Positions 1 through 4,202 of a stretch of DNA of 9,448 nucleotides are shown piece by piece. A program made the translations under genes and the position numbers. This DNA comes from Verrucomicrobiota bacterium. Lineage in GTDB: Bacteria; Verrucomicrobiota; Verrucomicrobiia; Methylacidiphilales; Verrucolacustridaceae. Numbering within the stretch: position 1 is the first letter of the stretch; each line of letters opens with the position of its first letter. The notes under the pieces were generated by a model. The model was not told the origin of the DNA, searched no databases, and was given only the letters and a program-made list of their open reading frames with translations. The stretch lies in contig VHDM01000042.1 in NCBI GenBank assembly GCA_016876055.1, positions 1-9,448 on the forward strand, given 5' to 3'.

Positions 1-73
1 TGGTCCCACCCCGAATCGAACGGGGATCCGCGGTTTAGGAAACCGCTGCTCTATCCTTTTGAGCTATGGGACC
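1..73 (-). tRNA. tRNA-Arg (anticodon CCU), 3' end at the window edge
   Basis: The minus strand folds into a complete cloverleaf of 73 nt. It has a 7-bp acceptor stem (GGTCCCA with TGGGACC), a GCTC/GAGC D stem, and an anticodon stem GCGGT/ACCGC closing the loop TTCCTAA, which gives anticodon CCT. The variable loop is GGAT, and the T arm is CCCCG-TTCGATT-CGGGG. The single base at position 1 is the discriminator A. Whether CCA is encoded lies outside the window. It decodes the AGG arginine codon. The gene is transcribed leftward, divergent from the membrane-protein gene to its right. Confidence 0.96.
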
Positions 74-135
74 CAGCTGCAACGCTACGGGATCCAAAAG
101 GTCGACGCGAGCCGTCCCCACCGCCACCATCTTTC
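74..135. promoter_or_regulatory. Short divergent intergenic region between tRNA-Arg and the GAP-family gene
   Basis: These 62 nt must hold the leftward tRNA promoter, unless the tRNA is processed from a longer transcript, and perhaps the rightward promoter of the membrane-protein gene. I see no convincing -35/-10 pair in either direction. There is also no Shine-Dalgarno sequence before the GTG at 136: the preceding 20 nt are pyrimidine-rich and read through CCACCGCCACC. The reading frame of the membrane protein stays open leftward through the tRNA, so no stop codon fixes its 5' limit. Confidence 0.35.
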
Positions 136-852
136 GTGCTCAACACCTTGGCCATCGGCACCTCCCTGGGCTTTGGAATCTTCGTTAGTCCTGAGGTCCT
201 GATCATCGGATTGCTTTTGGCCTCCGACCGCAGCCACCCGCAAGCCAACACCTTTGGCTACTTTCTCGGCTCGGCCGTGGGCATCGCCCTCCTTCTATGC
301 GCCGGTTATTTCCTCACCCACGCCGCCACTCCCACCCACCCGTCCGGCTTTGCCCGGTGGCTGCGCGTGATTTTTGGGGGAGGACTTGTCCTTCTGGGGA
401 TCCACACCCTTTGGAAACAGCGGTGCGGAAAAAAGGAGAAATCCAAACGAGACCACCAGGAAACCGGGCTGGGCGCAAAATTGATGAAGCTGCTGCCCGT
501 AAGTGAAGAGCCCCGGCCCGGTAGCCCACTCCCTTCCCTCGCCATCTGCACCGGCCTCAGTTTCCTGCTCACGGTCGCCCATGTGAAGACGGTCGGCTTG
601 GCCATCTCCGCCGGACACGCCCTCCATGCCGCCCCCAACCAAGCCGCCCTGTTGACGGCTCTGGCCGGATTTCTGGGGCTGGCTCTTTTCCCCACCCTGG
701 TCCCCTTCGGGTTGGCCATCTTCCACCCGGAAACCGCGGCCAAGGCACGCCAAATCAGCCAGGCCGTAGCGGAAAAGCACGGGGGCTGGATCCTCGCCAT
801 CATCCTGCTCCTCATCGGTTTGGACTTCCTCCACGGGGCTCTGGGCGAATAA
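136..852 (+). CDS. GAP/SfLAP-family integral membrane protein (LysE-like transporter fold)
   Basis: This is a 238-residue polytopic membrane protein. Six hydrophobic segments are visible at about residues 5-29, 38-62, 76-93, 133-158, 170-196 and 216-235. They are split 3+3 by a basic, hydrophilic loop (about 94-131). The first helix carries a Ser-Pro pair at 18-19 followed by a hydrophobic stretch, as in the GAP (SfLAP) family, which belongs to the LysE-like small-exporter superfamily. The length fits that family. Members have been linked to export or addressing of lipids and small molecules, but the substrate here cannot be told. Cysteines lie in TM2 (C55) and TM4 (C138). The GTG at 136 is the only reasonable start upstream of the first helix; an in-frame TTG at 148 would cut into it. 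No Shine-Dalgarno sequence precedes either. A small secreted peptide gene follows 49 nt downstream. The family call is from memory of sequence style; membrane topology is the firm part. Confidence 0.8.
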   Translation: MLNTLAIGTSLGFGIFVSPEVLIIGLLLASDRSHPQANTFGYFLGSAVGIALLLCAGYFLTHAATPTHPSGFARWLRVIFGGGLVLLGIHTLWKQRCGKKEKSKRDHQETGLGAKLMKLLPVSEEPRPGSPLPSLAICTGLSFLLTVAHVKTVGLAISAGHALHAAPNQAALLTALAGFLGLALFPTLVPFGLAIFHPETAAKARQISQAVAEKHGGWILAIILLLIGLDFLHGALGE

Positions 853-867
853 AGAGTCGCCCCGGGT

Positions 868-897
868 TTGCATCCCGGCCAAAGCGGGGTATAAAAT
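868..897 (+). promoter_or_regulatory. Candidate sigma70-type promoter for the small CxxC peptide
   Basis: TTGCAT at 868-873 and TATAAA at 890-895 are separated by 16 nt, a good match to a housekeeping -35/-10 pair. It is one of the very few AT-rich spots in the window. The -10 ends only 6 nt before the ATG at 902, so the predicted transcript would begin at or within a base or two of that ATG, that is, leaderless. No Shine-Dalgarno sequence is present, which agrees. An alternative -10 (TAAAAT, 892-897, 18-nt spacer) would put the start just inside the gene. A short inverted repeat (CCGGG 862-866 with CCCGG 874-878) overlaps the -35. Confidence 0.4.
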
Positions 898-901
898 CTG
901 T

Positions 902-1057
902 ATGAATAAATTCATTCGCATTGCCCTGTTGGGCCTCGCCACCTCGATCGTCTCCCTTAACTCCGGTCTCGCCGGCAGCTCCGGCAGCTGCGGCGGCTGC
1001 GGTGATGACGATAAGAAGGACAAGAAGGAAAGCTCCGAGGGCGACAAAAAGGAGTAG
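902..1057 (+). CDS. Small secreted peptide with CxxC motif and charged tail, 51 aa, unknown function
   Basis: ATG to TAG encodes 51 residues. Residues 1-25 look like a Sec signal peptide: Asn-Lys and Arg near the start, a hydrophobic core of about residues 7-18, and a likely cleavage site after Leu-Ala (24-25). The predicted mature part has a Gly/Ser linker, a CGGC motif at residues 30-33 and then a hydrophilic tail of Asp, Lys, Glu and Ser (34-51). The CxxC could be a redox pair, a metal site or a disulfide; nothing visible decides. It may be co-transcribed with the membrane protein 49 nt upstream, but it also seems to have its own promoter. A strong terminator follows 15 nt after the stop. 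The coherent signal-peptide architecture, promoter and terminator together support a real gene. I do not recognise the family. Confidence 0.72.
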   Translation: MNKFIRIALLGLATSIVSLNSGLAGSSGSCGGCGDDDKKDKKESSEGDKKE

Positions 1058-1072
1058 ATCCTTTCCCAACCC

Positions 1073-1106
1073 AAAAACCCGGTCCCGGCAACGGGGCCGG
1101 GTTTTT
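1073..1106. terminator. Bidirectional rho-independent terminator between convergent genes
   Basis: A 15-bp stem (1073-1087 with 1092-1106, one G-T wobble) closes a GCAA tetraloop. It has a GC-rich core flanked by A5 on the left and a T run on the right. On the plus strand it is followed by T6-A-TTT, ending the CxxC-peptide transcript. On the minus strand the same hairpin ends in five Ts and terminates the addA nuclease transcript. The TAA stop codon of the minus-strand gene (1106-1108) overlaps the outermost base of the stem. Confidence 0.93.
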
Positions 1107-1795
1107 TATTTGATCGGCACTTCGATGAGGCGCTTGTCCCGCACCGCCGCGATCCAAACCCGCACCTGCCCCCCGCCCCGTTTTTTCCACCAACCCCCCA
1201 GCAGTTCCGCATATTTCCGCAGCTGCGGCCCGTGCCGCGCCAGCCACTCCTTTTCGTCGGTCACCTGGTCGGTCTTGAAATCGTAGATCCGTAACACCCC
1301 GCCCTTTTTCTCCTCGAGCACCGCCCGGTCCACTGCCGCCGCCACCAACCGATTGCCCGCATCCAACACCTCCAACGCCTTCTCCCGCCAGACCCGGCAC
1401 CCTGCCCGCTTTCCAAACGCTTCCCGCCCGGCATCGCTTTGGCAGAAATCGTCGGCCAGCTTCCAAACCTCGGCCGGGACGTCCTTCTTCCAACTCGGCT
1501 CCAGGCCACCCCACTCAATCCGCTCCAGCAGGCGGTGAACCTCCTCTCCCAAGCCCAATCCCCCGCCCTGCCCGAGAATCGAACGCCCCGTCATCCGATG
1601 CTGGCCCAAACCCGAAGGCAACACCCGCATCACCCCGGGCATCTCGGCTTTCAGCCTCGGTGATGCTTTTTTTTCGGGCTTCGCCTTATTTCCTTCGCCC
1701 AGTTCCCGTTCCCAGCCCGGCTGGACATAGTCCAGCGGTGCCGCCAACCCGCGCAGAAATAGCCCATCCATCTCGACGCCCTCACGCTTTGCCAT
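1106..1795 (-). CDS. addA: AddA nuclease subunit/domain (PD-(D/E)XK), encoded separately from the helicase
   Basis: This 229-residue protein matches the C-terminal RecB/AddA-type nuclease domain. In order it shows the Gly-rich segment with Glu-Glu-Val-His (H87), Trp-Arg-Glu (E138), Val-Asp-Arg (D156), Tyr-Asp-Phe-Lys-Thr-Asp (D172, K174) and Gln-Leu-x-x-Tyr (Q191, Y195). This is a full set of the residues expected for Mg-dependent cleavage. It would cut the strands unwound by the AddA helicase. Residues 10-60 resemble the linker that in one-chain AddA follows helicase motif VI. The ATG at 1795 overlaps the helicase ORF by 14 nt in the +1 frame and has AAGGAGG 6 nt upstream, so independent initiation looks efficient. 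One-chain AddA is usually about 1,000-1,250 aa; helicase plus nuclease here total 1,035 aa. Either AddA is naturally in two chains, or an indel in the A6 run at 1812-1817 split it. The stop lies in the terminator stem. Confidence 0.85.
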   Translation of the reverse strand: MAKREGVEMDGLFLRGLAAPLDYVQPGWERELGEGNKAKPEKKASPRLKAEMPGVMRVLPSGLGQHRMTGRSILGQGGGLGLGEEVHRLLERIEWGGLEPSWKKDVPAEVWKLADDFCQSDAGREAFGKRAGCRVWREKALEVLDAGNRLVAAAVDRAVLEEKKGGVLRIYDFKTDQVTDEKEWLARHGPQLRKYAELLGGWWKKRGGGQVRVWIAAVRDKRLIEVPIK

Positions 1796-4202
1796 CGGAA
1801 TCCTCCTTGGGTTTTTTGCCGCTTCTCGCCTTGGCCTCCTTGGCCGGAGGCACCACCACCCACAACGCCTGCCGGGCCCGGGTCGCCGCCACGTAGTGCA
1901 GGCACAGGTTCGCCACGGAGGCCTCCCGTTTCACCTTGTGCATCTCCGCCGCCAATTCCGGAACCGCCTCGCAGACCTCCTGCGAAGGCAGTTCCATCAC
2001 CCATCGCACCCCCGGCCCCCCTCCGCTTCGCAAGTGGGGTCCCTTGGCCGAATCCAGCTTGAGACTTCGACCCCATCCGCGCTCCAAAACCACCAAGGTC
2101 AGATCAAACTCCAGCCCCTTGGCTTTATGCATCGTCATCAGCTGGACCGCCCCCCGCAACGTGGCCCCCGGATCCTGATACTCCGCCAAAAAGTGGTGAA
2201 ATTCCCGGACCGAACCTCCCCCCGACCGGTCAAACGCCCTCCCCGCCCGCAACAAAGCCTCCGCTGAATCCTCGAGAAAGACATCTCCCGATATTTCTCC
2301 AGATGCCAACCAGCTCCGCATCATTCCCTCCGCCCCGCCATTGGAAAACTCCGCCATGGAGCCAAGGGCAAACTTCTCTGCACCCCCGGCCAACGCGTCC
2401 GCCAACATGCCCGCCCGCAAGCCGCCGGCGGCCAACCGGTCGGCGGGATTCGCAACCAGCCTCGCCGCCAGCAGGCACGCCGAACCCAGCGGACCCTCCG
2501 CCACCACCAACCGTTTTCCCTCCACCGTCACCCGCAATCCTGCCTGGGACAGAAACTCGGCGCCCTCATGGGCCAAGTCGTTCGTCCGCGTTAACACCGC
2601 CACGGTCCCACCCTTCTCCAAAATCCTGGTCTCTTTCACCAAGCCTGCGGCCAGGCTCCAAATATCCTCCCCTTCCGCGGCCCGGATCTCCACATGCCCT
2701 TTGCCCCGATTCGAATCGCTGACCTCGTGACCCGTCCAACCCCGCTCCCAGGCGGCCACTACCTCCTCCTCCACCCCAGCAGTCCGCAGGGCCCGGGGCT
2801 GAAACACGGCCTCCACCGCCTTTAACACCCGTTCGCCGGAACGGTAAGAGCGCCCCAACTGCTCATCTTTCAGCTTGCCCTCGTATCCTTGCGCGACGTC
2901 GGTGAAGAGCCCCGCATCCCCGCCGCGCCAACCGTAAATCGCCTGCTTCACATCGCCCACGTAAAAAAGCGTCCGCCGTCCCTCGTTGTCCTGCCACACC
3001 TCCCTCACCAGCGGATCCAGTGCCGACCACTGCGAACGGCTGGTGTCCTGAAATTCATCCAGCAACCAATGGTCGAACCATCCGTCCAACCGGTAGGCCA
3101 GCATCGGAACCTCGACCACCTCATCGCGGGCAATCTTCGGTAGATCCGTAAAACGCAGCAGGCCGGATCGCGTCCGCCGCAACTCCCGCACCTGCGCCAG
3201 CCGTTCGGCATAATCCCCCAGCCGCCGCGTCCGCCCCAGCCTCCACGCCACCAGCCTCTGCACGTACCCGCGCGCCACCGCCCCCGCATAAAGCGCCAAC
3301 TCCCCGGTCAGCCCCCCGGGCTTCCGGTTGAAGACAAACTCCGCCCGCCCCGCTTCCAGCTCCAAAATGTTTTCCAAAAGTTTCTTCGCCTTTCCGCTCA
3401 ACTCCGTCCCAGGTCCCGCGGCGGCCATCTCCCGGACGGCGTCCGGAAACTCACCCCAGCCCGCCGGCAAGCCACTCCAAGCCGGCTCTTTGAGCTTTGC
3501 GGCCGCCGGCTGCCCGCGGGGAAATAGCTGCTTTTCCCCGCCCCACGCCGCCCCCGGCTCCTCGTGCCAGAGCCGCTCCGCGTCCTGCAGTTCGCGCACC
3601 TCCGCTTGTAAGGGATCCGCCGGGGCGACCCCCTTCTCCCCGCCAATCAGATCCCGCCGGAGCTGATCGCGCAGCTTGCCATCGGCACCCAGCGACTCCG
3701 CCAACTCCCCCAGCACCTCGGCCTCCTCCCGCCCCTCGGCGGCCTCATCCAACACCCGCACCTCCCGGTTCAACCCCAGTTCCGGGGCAAAACCCCGCAC
3801 CAGCCGGAAGAGAAAACTATCCAGCGTCCCCATCTCCAATCGGTCCAAGTCCTCCACCACTTTCCGCAGGGCCTTTCGAAATTCATCCCGCTGGACCGCC
3901 TCTGGCTGGGCGGCCTTCGCGGCATAATGTTTCGCCAACTCCTCCAGCCCGGACTCCTCGGCCGAAGCTCTTCTCCTTTCAAAAAACTTTTTCGCCTCAC
4001 CGGGCTGCTCCGCACCCTGCGCCAATTTTTCCAACAGCTTCCTCAGGAACTCCCCGGCCGCCTTGCGCGTGAAGGTCAGGGCCAAAATCTTGCGCGGCTC
4101 CACCGCCAGCAACAGCAGCTCCACAATCCGGTCCGTCAGCCGGAACGTCTTTCCCGTTCCCGCCGACGCCGTGATCCGCAGATGGGATAATCGAACGCTC
4201 AC
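1782..4202 (-). CDS. addA: AddA helicase subunit (UvrD/RecB-like SF1 helicase without nuclease domain)
   Basis: This 806-residue SF1A helicase is of the AddA/RecB type. It unwinds DNA from double-strand ends by ATP-driven 3'-5' translocation. Motifs in order: I, Walker A (A12-SAGTGKT-19); Ia (LTFTRKAAGEF, 42-52); II, Walker B (LLDEFQD, D382-E383); III (GDVKQAIYGWRG, 416-427); IV (SYRSGE, 452-457); V (MHKAKGLEFD, 691-700); VI (YVAATRAR, 770-777). All catalytic residues look intact. The chain stops about 30 residues after motif VI, just where one-chain AddA continues into linker and nuclease; that domain is the next ORF. The start is GTG at 4202, overlapping the addB stop as GTGA (4 nt), with GAGG 7 nt upstream, which indicates translational coupling. 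The tail (about 785-806) is Lys/Glu/Ser-rich and linker-like. RecB is the nearest alternative, but the neighbour is AddB-like with its own nuclease motifs, so AddA fits better. Confidence 0.93.
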   Translation of the reverse strand: MSVRLSHLRITASAGTGKTFRLTDRIVELLLLAVEPRKILALTFTRKAAGEFLRKLLEKLAQGAEQPGEAKKFFERRRASAEESGLEELAKHYAAKAAQPEAVQRDEFRKALRKVVEDLDRLEMGTLDSFLFRLVRGFAPELGLNREVRVLDEAAEGREEAEVLGELAESLGADGKLRDQLRRDLIGGEKGVAPADPLQAEVRELQDAERLWHEEPGAAWGGEKQLFPRGQPAAAKLKEPAWSGLPAGWGEFPDAVREMAAAGPGTELSGKAKKLLENILELEAGRAEFVFNRKPGGLTGELALYAGAVARGYVQRLVAWRLGRTRRLGDYAERLAQVRELRRTRSGLLRFTDLPKIARDEVVEVPMLAYRLDGWFDHWLLDEFQDTSRSQWSALDPLVREVWQDNEGRRTLFYVGDVKQAIYGWRGGDAGLFTDVAQGYEGKLKDEQLGRSYRSGERVLKAVEAVFQPRALRTAGVEEEVVAAWERGWTGHEVSDSNRGKGHVEIRAAEGEDIWSLAAGLVKETRILEKGGTVAVLTRTNDLAHEGAEFLSQAGLRVTVEGKRLVVAEGPLGSACLLAARLVANPADRLAAGGLRAGMLADALAGGAEKFALGSMAEFSNGGAEGMMRSWLASGEISGDVFLEDSAEALLRAGRAFDRSGGGSVREFHHFLAEYQDPGATLRGAVQLMTMHKAKGLEFDLTLVVLERGWGRSLKLDSAKGPHLRSGGGPGVRWVMELPSQEVCEAVPELAAEMHKVKREASVANLCLHYVAATRARQALWVVVPPAKEAKARSGKKPKEDSDGKA
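1802..1808 (-). promoter_or_regulatory. Strong Shine-Dalgarno sequence for the AddA nuclease ORF
   Basis: AAGGAGG on the minus strand lies 6 nt before the ATG at 1795, a near-ideal ribosome binding site. It sits inside the 3' end of the helicase ORF. It is the best Shine-Dalgarno sequence among the gene starts I checked in the window, and it is the main reason to treat the nuclease ORF as separately translated. Confidence 0.75.

Noticed and set aside
1..73. tRNA-Arg as an integration (att) site of a mobile element
   Set aside because: No integrase gene and no repeat of the tRNA 3' end are visible in the window. The 3' flank, where an element would sit, is outside it.
295..1212. A 305-codon minus-strand open frame covering the GAP gene, the small peptide and part of addA
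   Set aside because: It crosses the terminator and opposes two better genes. The translation is low-complexity Gly/Ser/Arg-rich.
1811..1817. AAAAAAC as a classical -1 slippery heptamer in addA
   Set aside because: The codon boundaries are AAA AAA CCC, so the heptamer is not in the required register. The nuclease ORF is in the +1 frame, not -1.
3497..4072. A 191-codon plus-strand open frame opposite the AddA helicase
   Set aside because: It is a Pro/Ala/Arg repeat-like product of GC-skewed codons, antisense to the helicase domain.
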